A stretch of DNA of 64,000 bases from Collinsella sp. OM04-5 (GCF_003439125.1 NZ_QSUU01000001.1:1-64000), one strand, 5' to 3'; positions 16,822-26,466 are shown, counted from the first letter of the stretch. Notes: a model not told the origin generated them from the letters alone. Translations and numbers: made by a program.

Positions 16822-17724
16822 CTACGAGACGCGCTCGGGCGCTCCTGCCATGCGAGCGTGCCCGTGTGCACGAAGACGCGGGAGCTCGACGGTTGCCACC
16901 ATGACGCCGGTGAGGATGAGGGCGGCGCCAAAGAAGGCGATGGGGCTCAGGACCTCGCCGACCAGGAAGAACGAGAAGACGGCGGAGCAGACCGGCTCGA
17001 GCGAGAAGGCAAAGCCGGTGGTCTCGGCGGGCACGTGGGGCTGCACGAGCGTCTGGGTGATAAAGCCGTAGGCAGAGCAGATGAGTGCGAGCGCGACGAC
17101 GACCGCGACCTCGCTCGGCGTGCTGGGAAGCGTAAAGCCGCCAAAGGCAAATGCGGCGATGCCCGAGAACAGGCCGCCAAAGCCCAGCTGCCAAACACCC
17201 AAGGCCAGTGGGTCGACTTCTTCGACAAAGCGCTTGGCTACGATAATGTGGCTGGCATAGATAAAGGCTGAGAGCAACATGATGATCGCGCCGGGATTCA
17301 GGCTGGTAAAGTCGGCGCCCGAGAGCAGCAGCATACCGCAGGTGACGATGGCGGTGCCGACGAGCACCTTGCGCTCGGGGGCGCGACGCAGCAGGGCGGC
17401 GTTGGCAAACGGCACGATCACGACCGTCAGGCTCTGCAAAAAGCCGGCGGTGGAGGCGGAAGTAAGGCTGGAGCCCAAGCACATGCAGGTGAGCTCGGTT
17501 GCCATGATGGCGCCGATGATGGCGGCGCGAACCATAAGGTCGCGATTGATGCGGAAAGCGCGCTTGTGGAAGAGCAGCAGGCAGGCCACAAAGGCGATGA
17601 TGCAGCGCAGCGCAACGATGCTCGTGGCGTTCATGCTGTCCATGCCGATCTTCATGAGGGGGTACGAAAAGCCCCATGCGACGGGAACGGAAAATGAGAG
17701 CGCGATTGCTTTTTTGCGATCCAT
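16822..17724 (-). CDS. EamA/DMT-family transporter
   Basis: 300 residues with ten predicted membrane helices arranged as two EamA repeats (starting IALSFSVPVAWGFSYPLMKIG and LNPGAIIMLLSAFIYASHIIV). It is a probable exporter of amino acids or other metabolites. AAAAGGAG precedes the ATG. It is divergent from a LysR regulator gene at 17883, the usual layout for a transporter controlled by its neighbour. A similar pair occurs at 62680/63710. Confidence 0.82.
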   Translation of the reverse strand: MDRKKAIALSFSVPVAWGFSYPLMKIGMDSMNATSIVALRCIIAFVACLLLFHKRAFRINRDLMVRAAIIGAIMATELTCMCLGSSLTSASTAGFLQSLTVVIVPFANAALLRRAPERKVLVGTAIVTCGMLLLSGADFTSLNPGAIIMLLSAFIYASHIIVAKRFVEEVDPLALGVWQLGFGGLFSGIAAFAFGGFTLPSTPSEVAVVVALALICSAYGFITQTLVQPHVPAETTGFAFSLEPVCSAVFSFFLVGEVLSPIAFFGAALILTGVMVATVELPRLRAHGHARMAGAPERVS

Positions 17725-17804
17725 GGGACTCCTTTTGTTACAGAACGGTTTCGCAAAAAGGATTCTGCTCCCAGATGTGGATGTAGTAAAGCGAATGTAT
17801 CTTC

Positions 17805-17823
17805 AGTATGATTAAGAAATACT
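17805..17823. promoter_or_regulatory. Possible LysR operator
   Basis: AGTAT (17805-17809) and ATACT (17819-17823) form an inverted repeat in the 158-bp gap between the divergent DMT transporter and LysR genes. The spacing is close to, but not exactly, the T-N11-A pattern. Confidence 0.4.
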
Positions 17824-17882
17824 AATGTTGCTAGAAAAAGCGCTGGCAAAACGTTTTACGGCTACATCGATGTGGAGGCACG

Positions 17883-18749
17883 ATGGCATCGCGATATCAG
17901 ATTGTATGTATGGTGGTCGATTGCGGCAGTCTGAAGGGCGCGGCCGACGAGCTGGGCTATACGCAAAGCGCGGTGAGCCAGGCCGTCAAGGCGCTCGAGC
18001 GCGAGCTGGGCACCACGATTATCGAGCGCGGTAAGCAGGGCGTATCGCTTACGCGCGACGGCAAACAGTATCTGCCGTATCTGCGCCAGATTGTAACTGC
18101 CGAGGCCGAGCTTGAGGGCAAGCGTCAGGAGTTGCTGGGGCTTTCGTCGACTGACATTCGCATTGCGACGTTTACCAACGTGAGTCGTACCGTGCTGCCG
18201 CGCGTGATCCGCGACTTTGGGGCCCTGCACCCGGGCGTTCACTTTACGCTCAAGCAGGGCGATTACACGCGCAACGCCCAGTGGGTGCACGATGGCGTGG
18301 TTGACTTTTGCTTTACGGCACGCGGATTTACCGCGGGGCTCGAGAAGCGCGTGGTCTATCATGACGAGTTGGTAGCATTGTTGCCGGCCGCGCATCCGCT
18401 GGCGGCAAAGGAAAAGGTGACACTCGCCGACCTAGCGTCCGAGCCGTTTGTGCTGCTGGATGAGGGCGAACAGAGCCTGGTGCTCGATGCATTTGCGGCG
18501 CATGGGCTGTCACCGCACGTGACGAGCGAGGTGACCGACGACTACACCATCATGGCGATGGTGGAGGAGGGCCTAGGCGTGAGTATGCTGTATCGCCGTA
18601 CCGTCGAGGGCATGCGGGCCGATATTCGCGTACGACCCATCGTGCATGCTCCTTCGCGTGACGTGGTTGCAGCCTGGCGCAGCTGGGACACCATGCCTGT
18701 CGCCACGAGGCACTTTATCGACTATATGAGCTCGCATATTGTCAATTAA
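17883..18749 (+). CDS. LysR-family transcriptional regulator
   Basis: 288 residues. The N-terminal winged HTH (VDCGSLKGAADELGYTQSAVSQAVKALERELGTTII) is followed by a substrate-binding-type effector domain (about 90-280). GGAGG stands 4 bp before the ATG. It is divergent from the DMT exporter, which it probably controls. Its last 36 bp (encoding FIDYMSSHIVN and stop) are duplicated at 20245-20280, on the far side of the MATE gene. Confidence 0.88.
   Translation: MASRYQIVCMVVDCGSLKGAADELGYTQSAVSQAVKALERELGTTIIERGKQGVSLTRDGKQYLPYLRQIVTAEAELEGKRQELLGLSSTDIRIATFTNVSRTVLPRVIRDFGALHPGVHFTLKQGDYTRNAQWVHDGVVDFCFTARGFTAGLEKRVVYHDELVALLPAAHPLAAKEKVTLADLASEPFVLLDEGEQSLVLDAFAAHGLSPHVTSEVTDDYTIMAMVEEGLGVSMLYRRTVEGMRADIRVRPIVHAPSRDVVAAWRSWDTMPVATRHFIDYMSSHIVN
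18713..18748 (+). repeat. 36-bp direct repeat, copy 1 (LysR 3' end)
   Basis: The last codons of the LysR gene. It matches 20245-20280 in the same orientation with one mismatch, bracketing the MATE gene. Confidence 0.9.
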
Positions 18750-18776
18750 TGATTGGCGTGGCGTTGAGAGTGGTGA

Positions 18777-20159
18777 TTAGCGGGCTGTCGCTTTGGCTTG
18801 GGCGGCGCGATAGGTGCGTGCCGGGTGGCAGAGTAGTACCGCCACGACCATAAAGAACGCCGTGGTGCCCAGGCTGATGGGGTAGACCATCATGATGTTC
18901 GCAAAGGTGCGGAAGTGCGGGAACACGCAGAATACCCAATAGAAGCGAATACCGCAGACGCAGATCATGGTGATGAGGGCGGGCATGAGCGAGATGCCAA
19001 AGCCGCGCAGGTAGCCGGACATGTTTTCGTAGAACATGCTAAAGGCGTAGGCAGGGAAGATCGAGCACACGCGGATATAGCCGATCGAGACGATGTTGGG
19101 GTCGCTGTTGAACAGCGCCAGGATTTCGCGTCCCAAGCCTACGATGATGACGATGGTGGTGAGCGCGACGATACCGCCTTCGACCAGGCAGACCTTGAGC
19201 GTCTTGGTGCAGCGGTCGATTTGGCGGGCACCGTGGTTTTGTCCCACAAAGGTGGTGCAAGCCTGGCTAAAACTGTTGAGCAGGTTGTAGCACACGTACT
19301 CCAGGCTCATGGCGGCGCTGGATGCCGCCATGACCTCGGTGCCCAAGCTGTTGATGGCGGACTGGATGATGATGTTAGCGACGGCAAAGACGGCGCTTTG
19401 GATGCCGGCGGGCAGGCCGATCTTAACGATGCGCTTGAGGGCGACGGGGTCTAAGCCTAAGTCGCGTGGGGTGACGCGGACGACGGAATCGGTCTTGAGC
19501 AGACGGATAAAGAGCGTGACTGCGCTGACGGTATAGGCGATGGCGGTGGCGATGGTGACACCCGCGACGCCCCAGTGGAGCACGGGGACAAAGATGAGGT
19601 CCAGGCCAATGTTGAGGACGGTGGACACGGCAAGCGCCTGCAGCGGCATGCGGGTGATGCCGACGGAGCGGAAGATTGCGGCCTCAAAGTTGTAGAGCAA
19701 GATCGAGGGCATGCTGAGCAAAAAGACGCGCAGGTAGAGCGATGCGAGCGGCATGGTTTCGTCAGGGACGTTGAGCGCGGCGAGCATGGGCTCGGCAAAG
19801 ATCTCGCCCAGTGCGATGACGACAAAGCCCACGAGTGCCATCAGAATCGAGGTATGGACGGCGCGCTTGACCATGTTCTGATCGTTGCGGCCGATGGCGT
19901 TGGCGATGACCACGTTGGAGCCAAGCGACAGCCCAATAAACAGGTTGATCATAAGACTGGTAAGCGGAACATTGGAGCCGACCGCCGCCATGGCGAGGGT
20001 TCCCTGGTCGCCCGAGAAGTTACCGATGATGACCGTGGCGATGAGGTTCGACAGCTGCTCAAGGATGCTCGTGGCGGCGACGGGAAAGGCGAACAGGGGA
20101 ATATTGCGCCACAGCGAGCCGGTAGTCATGTCAATGTGCTTGGACGCGGTATCAGTCAT
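18777..20159 (-). CDS. MATE-family efflux transporter
   Basis: 460 residues, twelve predicted helices, two homologous halves. LWRNIPLFAFPVAATSILEQLSNL at the N-terminus and NVPLTSLMINLFIGLSLGSNVVIANAIGRND match MATE transporters of the Na+- or H+-coupled multidrug type. The substrate is unknown. It is encoded opposite to the LysR gene and lies exactly between two 36-bp direct repeats of that gene's 3' end, which suggests it was inserted or rearranged there. Confidence 0.88.
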   Translation of the reverse strand: MTDTASKHIDMTTGSLWRNIPLFAFPVAATSILEQLSNLIATVIIGNFSGDQGTLAMAAVGSNVPLTSLMINLFIGLSLGSNVVIANAIGRNDQNMVKRAVHTSILMALVGFVVIALGEIFAEPMLAALNVPDETMPLASLYLRVFLLSMPSILLYNFEAAIFRSVGITRMPLQALAVSTVLNIGLDLIFVPVLHWGVAGVTIATAIAYTVSAVTLFIRLLKTDSVVRVTPRDLGLDPVALKRIVKIGLPAGIQSAVFAVANIIIQSAINSLGTEVMAASSAAMSLEYVCYNLLNSFSQACTTFVGQNHGARQIDRCTKTLKVCLVEGGIVALTTIVIIVGLGREILALFNSDPNIVSIGYIRVCSIFPAYAFSMFYENMSGYLRGFGISLMPALITMICVCGIRFYWVFCVFPHFRTFANIMMVYPISLGTTAFFMVVAVLLCHPARTYRAAQAKATAR

Positions 20160-20244
20160 ACGCTCTCAATCTCTAATATGCGATTCGCTCCTTATTTGCG
20201 CAGACGATGATACTCCTATTGGGTAGTCTTTTTGGGACGGGGCT

Positions 20245-20280
20245 CTTTATCGACTATATGAGCTCGCATATCGTCAATTA
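20245..20280 (+). repeat. 36-bp direct repeat, copy 2 (LysR 3'-end remnant)
   Basis: It repeats 18713-18748 with one mismatch (T to C). It stands alone in the gap between the MATE start and the response-regulator stop, with no other LysR sequence before it. Confidence 0.9.
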
Positions 20281-20301
20281 GCTGTCGATCGACATTTTGA
20301 G

Positions 20302-21087
20302 TTACCTGATCTTGCGTATCTCCTGTACGAGGTCGGTAATCACAATGGGCTTGGACAGGAAGCCGTTCATACCGCTTTCCAAGGCGTTGCGGCGGTCCTC
20401 ATCAAAGGCATTCGCCGTCATGGCAAGAATGGGGACGCCTGCCAACGCGGGGTTTTCCAGTTCGCGGATGCGGCGGGTGGCGGTGTAGCCGTCCATGATG
20501 GGCATCTGCACGTCCATCAGTACCAAATCGTACTGCCCGGGCGCTGCAGAGCTGACCTTATCCACGGCGATAGCGCCGTTTTCGGCGGTGTCGACCTCAA
20601 GGCCGTAGGCCTTCATAATCTCTTCGGCAATCTCGCGGTTCAGCTCGTTATCCTCGACAAGCAGAACATGCATGCCCTTGAGGTCGGTGGCATTTTGGGG
20701 CAATATGCTCTGCTCCTCTTTCGCCTGTTCCTGCCCGATGACGGTCATCAGCGTGTCGCGCAAGTCGGACATAAACATCGGTTTGGAACAGAACGCCGTG
20801 ACACCGGCTGCCTTTGCCTCCACCTCAATGTCAGACCAGTCATAGGCGGTCAGGATAATAATGGGCGTATCGTCGTTCAGGGCGCGAATCTGGCGGGTTA
20901 CCTCAATGCCATTCATATCCGGCAGGCGCCAGTCGATGATATAGGCCTTAAAGGTATCGCCCATCTCGAGGGACTGCCGTGCGCGCAACACGGCCTCCTT
21001 GCCGGAAAGCGTCCATTCGGCGCGCATCCCCACCTTGACCAGCATCTTGGTCACGCTGTCGCAGGTGTTGAAATCGTCGTCAACCAC
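20302..21087 (-). CDS. Double receiver-domain protein, detached end of a hybrid kinase
   Basis: 261 residues from an internal GTG. Two receiver domains: the first begins VDDDF with phospho-Asp in [11 protein letters not shown], the second begins LLVEDNELN with phospho-Asp in [12 protein letters not shown] and Lys in LSKPIVI. In this frame the sequence continues upstream without a stop through [14 protein letters not shown] and LEGLKALV, which complete the ATPase domain of the neighbouring kinase and the first receiver strand. So this is the C-terminal part of one hybrid kinase gene broken by a -1 frameshift near 21178-21184. Without frameshifting the first receiver would be truncated. Confidence 0.8.
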   Translation of the reverse strand: MVDDDFNTCDSVTKMLVKVGMRAEWTLSGKEAVLRARQSLEMGDTFKAYIIDWRLPDMNGIEVTRQIRALNDDTPIIILTAYDWSDIEVEAKAAGVTAFCSKPMFMSDLRDTLMTVIGQEQAKEEQSILPQNATDLKGMHVLLVEDNELNREIAEEIMKAYGLEVDTAENGAIAVDKVSSAAPGQYDLVLMDVQMPIMDGYTATRRIRELENPALAGVPILAMTANAFDEDRRNALESGMNGFLSKPIVITDLVQEIRKIR

Positions 21088-21119
21088 CAGCGCCTTCAGC
21101 CCTTCCAGCTCGACGATTT

Positions 21120-23246
21120 TTACCTCCCTACGGCGTTCTGTCTGGGCGCGCAGCGGAACACGGACGATAAATTCAGAGCCTTTTCCGGCGCGGACTGTAC
21201 CTCAATGGTGCCGCCCATCATATCTACAATGTTTTTGGTAATGGCCATACCCAACCCAGCGCCCTGTATTCTGCTTACCGTTGAGGAGCGCTCGCGCTCA
21301 AAGGGTTCAAATACCTTTTTGGCAAAATCCGGGTCCATACCGATACCGCTGTCCTTGACACGGAACTCATACTGCCCGCATCCGCCGACCTTGCCTGCAA
21401 GCTGGCGCACCCGCACCGACACCGTGCCGCCCGCGGGAGTGAACTTGATGGCATTGGACAAAAGGTTCATCAGAATCTGATTGAGCCGGGTCTTGTCGCA
21501 ATAGACGTCCTCGTCGGTAACGTCTATCGCGTCCATATACAATTCCAGTTGCTTTGCGTAAATCTGCCCGCTGACGATGGTTTTAATATCGTGCAGTACA
21601 TCGGAGAGATTGACCTCGGTTTCGTCCAGCTGTATTTTTCCGCTTTCGATACGGCTCATATCCAGGATGTCATTGATAAGCGAGAGCAGATGGTTGCTGG
21701 AGGCAAGGATCTTGGCAAGGTAGTCCTTCACGCGCTCCTTATCGTCCAGATGGCTGACCGCCAGCGTGGCAAAGCCAATGATGGCGTTCATAGGCGTGCG
21801 GATATCGTGGGACATGCTGGAAAGGAAGGTGCTTTTGGCGCGGTTGGCGTTTTCGGCGGCGGCAACGGCATCCGAAAGTGCCTGGTTCACCTGCTTGTCG
21901 GCGGTGCGGTCAGACAAAACCAGAATGTACTTGGTTTGCCCCTCGACCTCGCTGCCCATGGCGACCACATGGAACCAGCGCCGTTCCCCCGTTTGCTGAT
22001 GGATATATTCCATATCCCATTCGCGTTGCTCGCCGCCGGCGAGTCCCGCCAGATGGTCTTTGGCAGGTTCGACGGTATCTTTCGGGTGCAGCGTGGCCAG
22101 CGTATCGATGTTTTTACGCACGCTCTCCTGCGTCAGTCCCAGCAAGCGTTCCATGTTCGGGCTAATATAATCTGCCTTGTAGGTATTTGCATCCAGCATC
22201 AAAAAGACGTCGTTCACGTTTTGGGACAGCTTCCGGAACAGCTCTTCGCGGTACAAGATTTCGGTATTCTTACGGCGCAGCTTGACGCGGCCCCTGTTAA
22301 TAACCAGCAGAATGGTCATGAGCGAAAGACCGCCTGTAATGCCCACGATTATTTGTACCGTTCTCTGCCAAAGCTGATTCATACTGGCATTGACGACATC
22401 CACGGGGACAAGTTCCACCAAGATCCAGTCCTGGATGCCGGTACTTTCGTACGCCAGATAGTATCTTGTGCTGCCCAGCGTTACCTCATAGTTTCCGCTG
22501 GCACCTTTTGCAAAATCATTGGCGAGGTCTTGCACCTGCGCCTCGCTGAGGTCGGAATGTTCGCGCAGCACTGCAAGCAGGTTATAGATGTTTTGCTCGC
22601 CCTCTGCGATATTCTCAATCACGACCTGCCCGTCCGCGTAGACGACATAAGTGCTGGCAGTTCCGCTGAACGCCGAATTGCCCACGGCTTTCATCACATC
22701 GTCGTTGTAGCGACTGATGGCAATGGCATCGTAGGAAAAACCGCGGTAGACGCCCTTTGTTTCGGGGCAGATAAACACCAGTGTCGGCTTCTGCCCGGGC
22801 AAGGCCGCGTTCATCACAACGTCGTTTTGATCGGCAAGCTTTTCGTCGAGGTTGCTCTGCAAACCAAGATAGCCCGTTTCCCCGTGGGGCGTCATGTAGT
22901 TGCCGTCATAAGTAAGAAAGTAGAATTCGGCAAAGCCAAGCTCCTGCTTTGCGGATTCCAGATACATCTGAACTCCGTCATCGTCGGGGTTGCTGTCCAG
23001 AAAGCCGTTCCACAAATGCAGATAAGAGATGTTTTTGTTGGCGATCATGCTCAGCATGCTGTTGGATTTATGCAGAACTTCCTCTAAATGCGAGGTGCTC
23101 TCTTCGTAGACGGTCCTGGACACAAACGAAAGGTACTGCACGCCAAGGCCGATAAAGCACGTTATCGTCAGCACGACAGCGGCAACGGTCAGCCTTTTGC
23201 GCGGTAAGTGCCGTGTTCTTTTGGTTTTACGCTTGTCTATTTCCAC
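21120..23246 (-). CDS. PAS-containing membrane histidine kinase, frameshifted before its receivers
   Basis: 708 residues. TM1 near 20-42, an extracellular sensor (about 43-290), TM2 near 293-315, a PAS domain (about 330-440), HisKA with [14 protein letters not shown], and HATPase_c ending [18 protein letters not shown]. After VQSAPEK the frame leaves the family pattern; the expected [11 protein letters not shown] lies in the -1 frame across GAAAAGGC (21178-21184). The intact gene would span 20302-23246 as a hybrid kinase with two receivers. It lies 5 bp after the lipoprotein gene, so the two form one sensory operon. A sequencing error, a recent mutation, or programmed slippage on A-AAG would all fit. 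Confidence 0.85.
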   Translation of the reverse strand: MEIDKRKTKRTRHLPRKRLTVAAVVLTITCFIGLGVQYLSFVSRTVYEESTSHLEEVLHKSNSMLSMIANKNISYLHLWNGFLDSNPDDDGVQMYLESAKQELGFAEFYFLTYDGNYMTPHGETGYLGLQSNLDEKLADQNDVVMNAALPGQKPTLVFICPETKGVYRGFSYDAIAISRYNDDVMKAVGNSAFSGTASTYVVYADGQVVIENIAEGEQNIYNLLAVLREHSDLSEAQVQDLANDFAKGASGNYEVTLGSTRYYLAYESTGIQDWILVELVPVDVVNASMNQLWQRTVQIIVGITGGLSLMTILLVINRGRVKLRRKNTEILYREELFRKLSQNVNDVFLMLDANTYKADYISPNMERLLGLTQESVRKNIDTLATLHPKDTVEPAKDHLAGLAGGEQREWDMEYIHQQTGERRWFHVVAMGSEVEGQTKYILVLSDRTADKQVNQALSDAVAAAENANRAKSTFLSSMSHDIRTPMNAIIGFATLAVSHLDDKERVKDYLAKILASSNHLLSLINDILDMSRIESGKIQLDETEVNLSDVLHDIKTIVSGQIYAKQLELYMDAIDVTDEDVYCDKTRLNQILMNLLSNAIKFTPAGGTVSVRVRQLAGKVGGCGQYEFRVKDSGIGMDPDFAKKVFEPFERERSSTVSRIQGAGLGMAITKNIVDMMGGTIEVQSAPEKALNLSSVFRCAPRQNAVGR

Positions 23247-23251
23247 GCCGC

Positions 23252-25117
23252 TTACTCCAACGTAATGTAGCTTTCCGGTGCGGCAAGCACCACGCCGCCG
23301 TCGGAAAGTGCCTTGCTCCAGAGGTCTTTGACCGTATCCTCTCCGCGCTCAAACGCATGGGGCTCGTCCTGTAGCAACGGTGTCATCTGCTTTTCCGTTG
23401 CCAGGCAGGTCACGGTAACGGTGTCATCGTCTCGCAGGGCCTTTCCGTTGCGGGTAACGCCGGTCAGCTCGTAGCCGCCGTCGTTCTCTTTTACCTGCAC
23501 GGTAATACCGCTGACCACCGGCAGAGAGCCGCGGTTGAACGGGGTAAAGCCGCCCTCGCACCCTTTCACAAAGCCGCGCAGGGTGTCCTTGAGCTCGGCG
23601 CCCGTCATGGTTCGTTGGTACGACAAAAGTCCGTTAGGCATGATCATGGCGCGTGCCGTTGTTTGGGTATAGTCGGCCTGCAGCACGCTGCCGGTAAAGC
23701 TGCTGGCGGCTGCCACCAGCACGTCGGTGTCGTAAAGGCCGCGCAGCGTGTTTGCCATAACCGAGAAGGACTCATTGCCGCCGTTTTTGTGGAACACGTT
23801 GGAATAGGCCTTTTTGCTGCTCAGCACAGTATCGCCCGTGTCGGGCGTTTCCTCTGACAAAAGAGCGGCATTGAACGCGCTGTAGGCTTGCGCGGCGTCA
23901 TACTCGCCCGCAATCATTTTGGAAACCACATCCTGCGAGATGGCAAAGAAATCGTTGGAGGCGATGCGGATATACATATGGTTTTCTTCTACCACCGGGC
24001 GCACATCCTCCATGGTGTCGGACAGGCGGTAGTCGACGTTTTGGCTGTAGCTGAGCAGGTCCTGTCCTTCTGCGAGAATCTGCTCCTGCGCGTCCTGCGA
24101 CAGCATAACGTTCAAAACCTGCATCGCCTTTGCGCGCCGCGCGTCGTTCTGCTCTAAATCACGGTTCAGCGCCACCTGGAAGTAGGGCGTGGTCACCAGC
24201 CACTTTTCACCGTTTTGGCCAAAGATTGGCAAAAAGGTTGCGTCAATGCCTTGGTCTTGGAACATCTTTACGCCGGCAGAGCTGCTAAAGTACATGGCAA
24301 GCTGTCCGTTGCCGAACATCTCGGTCACGTCATCGTAATTGAGCTCTAGATCGGCCGCGGTAAGACCCGTGTCCTGAATGAACTGCTCCATGCGCTCGAA
24401 GTTGCCCGGCCACACGGTGTCGTCCAGCCCGACGCGGGCGTCGTTGGCGGGGTCGCTATAGGCGGTGCGCCATTTGCGCCCGTCTATGGTCGTAAGCTCG
24501 GCGGCAGAAAGCCCCTGCAGCGTTTCCATGCAGGTGTAGTCGTACATATAATCGGCGGTATAGCCGCGGATACCCACTTCCTCAAAGGCTTTACAGGCTG
24601 CTACAAAGCTGGCGTAATCGGTGGGCATCGGAATGTCGTACTGCTCAAAAAGGTCGCGGTTGACCACAAGACCGTGGGAATCGGCGCATACGGGCAGCCA
24701 GTTTACGCTACCGTCCTCATTTTTGAAGTTGTTGAGGTAGGTGTTGTAGATGGCGCCTGCCTCGTTGGTGGCGGCAAGGTCCATCAGGCTGTCCTTTAAG
24801 GGGGCAGCATCGTGCAGGGAGAAACGACAGCAGGTAATAATGTCCGGCAAACCGCCGTTTTGCTTCAAGAACTTATAGAAGTCCAAATCGTTGTTGCCGA
24901 CGATGAACTCAATGTTTACATCCGGCAGCTGCGCCTGCACATAGGGGGCGTACTTCTCGTACAGGTTGGCGGTCCACAGGTATACCTGAATGGTCTCTTT
25001 ATCCTCCTGCGCCTCCTGCGATTCGGTGCCTTTTTCGACGCAGCCGCTCAGCAGGGATACACCCAGCACCATGGCAGCAAGCAGTGCAAAAGCGATGCAC
25101 AGTTGTTTCTTCTTCAT
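23252..25117 (-). CDS. Lipoprotein: solute-binding domain fused to 5'-nucleotidase C-terminal domain
   Basis: 621 residues. Lipoprotein signal with lipobox LLSGC near residues 22-26. Residues about 40-440 form a family-1 extracellular solute-binding domain (TIQVYLWTANLYEKYAPYV, LPVCADSHGLVVNRDLFEQYDIP). The last 180 residues match the 5'-nucleotidase C-terminal domain (MTGAELKDTLRGF, LPVVSGITVQVKEN), but the metallophosphatase domain that normally precedes it is absent. No permease genes adjoin it; a sensor kinase gene follows 5 bp later, so it more likely presents a ligand, perhaps a nucleoside or sugar, to the kinase than feeds an ABC importer. This is inference. Confidence 0.8.
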   Translation of the reverse strand: MKKKQLCIAFALLAAMVLGVSLLSGCVEKGTESQEAQEDKETIQVYLWTANLYEKYAPYVQAQLPDVNIEFIVGNNDLDFYKFLKQNGGLPDIITCCRFSLHDAAPLKDSLMDLAATNEAGAIYNTYLNNFKNEDGSVNWLPVCADSHGLVVNRDLFEQYDIPMPTDYASFVAACKAFEEVGIRGYTADYMYDYTCMETLQGLSAAELTTIDGRKWRTAYSDPANDARVGLDDTVWPGNFERMEQFIQDTGLTAADLELNYDDVTEMFGNGQLAMYFSSSAGVKMFQDQGIDATFLPIFGQNGEKWLVTTPYFQVALNRDLEQNDARRAKAMQVLNVMLSQDAQEQILAEGQDLLSYSQNVDYRLSDTMEDVRPVVEENHMYIRIASNDFFAISQDVVSKMIAGEYDAAQAYSAFNAALLSEETPDTGDTVLSSKKAYSNVFHKNGGNESFSVMANTLRGLYDTDVLVAAASSFTGSVLQADYTQTTARAMIMPNGLLSYQRTMTGAELKDTLRGFVKGCEGGFTPFNRGSLPVVSGITVQVKENDGGYELTGVTRNGKALRDDDTVTVTCLATEKQMTPLLQDEPHAFERGEDTVKDLWSKALSDGGVVLAAPESYITLE

Positions 25118-25356
25118 GCGACCCTTTTCCTCCCGAACCGAAGGCGGCCTGCCCGTATACAGAACTGCTCATACATGCTTTGCAAGTCCATTTCGGGTAG
25201 TGCGTCGATTGTTGGCGTAAGCCGTCCTGGTGCGGAACAGCCGAAGGCTGCCCGAGCGGGCGGCATCTTGGTCCGGATCGATTAGATCGCGCCCTAGAAT
25301 GTTTGCATGATACCACCGCTACGCTGCCATTCTGAGCGCGTCGCAGCACTCATTGC

Positions 25357-25468
25357 GGCACTTAGGGACGTTCCTTTTCTGCCGGCAGTTGGGGACACTC
25401 CTTCCAAGGTGCGGGTAGTCATTGGGGACGTTCTTAAATGACTAGTCGAACAAGAACGTCCCCAATGA
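25357..25468. repeat. Composite of three GGGAC-core repeat units
   Basis: Successive units in a 410-bp gap: CTTAGGGACGTTCCTTTTCT (25361-25380), then GGCAGTTGGGGACACTCCTT (25384-25403), then the head-to-head palindrome GTCATTGGGGACGTTCTT (25418-25435) mirrored by AAGAACGTCCCCAATGAC (25452-25469) around ACTAGT. The remainder of the gap (25118-25356) shows no gene or clear signal. Confidence 0.8.
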
Positions 25469-25528
25469 CGAGGTGGGGGAGGCGTGCGACAATGGTGGGC
25501 GTTGTGTTGTCCGCGCTAAGGAGTTGCC

Positions 25529-26341
25529 ATGTTGTTGTGTCCCGTTTGCCATGAGCCGTTGGTGGACGATGAGCGCGGTGCTGCATGCGCGGGCGGACAT
25601 CGGTTTGACCGTGCGCGCGAGGGCTATCTGTATCTGCTGCGCTCGTCCAAGAGCGGCGACTCCATGGGCGATCCCAAGTCGCAGGCGCGCAGTCGTCGCG
25701 ACTTTTTGAACCGCGGCTACTACGCGCCGTTGCGCGATGCGATGGTCGAGCTGGTGCGCGAGCAGGCGTCTGAGCGTGCGGCGTCTACGGGCGGCCCCAT
25801 GACCTTGCTCGATATTTGCTGTGGCGAGGGCTACTACACCAGCGCCATGGGTGCGGTGCCGGGCGTGGATGCTTATGGGTTCGACCTGGGCAAAGAGATG
25901 GTGCGTCTGGCCGCCAAGCGCGGCGATGCGACCTACTTCGTGGCCAACATGAAGGACATCCCCGTGGCCGATGGCACCTTCGATATGGTGACCGAGCTCT
26001 TTGCCCCCTTTAACGAGCGCGAGTTTGCCCGCGTGCTGGCGCCCGAGGGCTCGCTCTACACCGTGGTGCCGGGCGCCCGTCATCTCTTTGGGCTCAAGGA
26101 GGTGCTCTACGACACGCCGTACCTTAACGACGAGAAGCTGCCGAAGACGACCGAGCTCGAGTTGGTGGGAACGCAGCGGGTGTCTGCGAACATTACGCTC
26201 CAGACGCAGGCCGACATCGAGGCGGTGTTCCAGATGACGCCGTACTACTACCGCACGCGCCCTGCCGACAAAGAGCGCATGGCAAACCTGGACACCCTTC
26301 AGACCGATATCGACTTCATCATCGCCGAGTACCGCCACTAA
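25529..26341 (+). CDS. 23S rRNA (guanine)-N1-methyltransferase, RlmA type
   Basis: 270 residues. The N-terminal zinc site CPVCHEPL followed by Cys and GGHRFDRAREGYLYLL is the hallmark of RlmA (G745) and TlrB (G748) methyltransferases. It is followed by a class I SAM domain (LLDICCGEGYYTSAM, YGFDLGKEMVRLAAK, VANMKDIPVADGTFDMV). Type I (housekeeping G745) versus type II (G748, linked to macrolide resistance) cannot be decided by eye. AAGGAG precedes the ATG. An intrinsic terminator follows at 26396-26430. Confidence 0.85.
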   Translation: MLLCPVCHEPLVDDERGAACAGGHRFDRAREGYLYLLRSSKSGDSMGDPKSQARSRRDFLNRGYYAPLRDAMVELVREQASERAASTGGPMTLLDICCGEGYYTSAMGAVPGVDAYGFDLGKEMVRLAAKRGDATYFVANMKDIPVADGTFDMVTELFAPFNEREFARVLAPEGSLYTVVPGARHLFGLKEVLYDTPYLNDEKLPKTTELELVGTQRVSANITLQTQADIEAVFQMTPYYYRTRPADKERMANLDTLQTDIDFIIAEYRH

Positions 26342-26395
26342 CCTACCAAAAAGGGACAGGTTTATTTTGGCAGGTTTTATCTGGGCAAACGTAAA
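26341..26395. repeat. GGGACAGG-core repeat, single unit
   Basis: ACCTACCAAAA is mirrored by TTTTGGCAGGT across AGGGACAGGTTTA, then TTTATCTGGGCAAACGTAAA. The whole 55-bp unit, not only the palindrome, recurs inverted at 49911-49970. Confidence 0.85.
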
Positions 26396-26430
26396 GGGCT
26401 GACCGCGGAGATGCGCGATCGGCCCTTTTT
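26396..26430 (+). terminator. Intrinsic terminator after rlmA-like gene
   Basis: GGGCTGACCGCG (26396-26407) pairs, with two imperfect positions, with CGCGATCGGCCC (26414-26425), followed by TTTTT. It abuts the repeat unit ending at 26395. Confidence 0.75.
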
Positions 26431-26466
26431 AGTTGCTTGGCTGCAGAGGCTATGAGAAGCGAGCGC

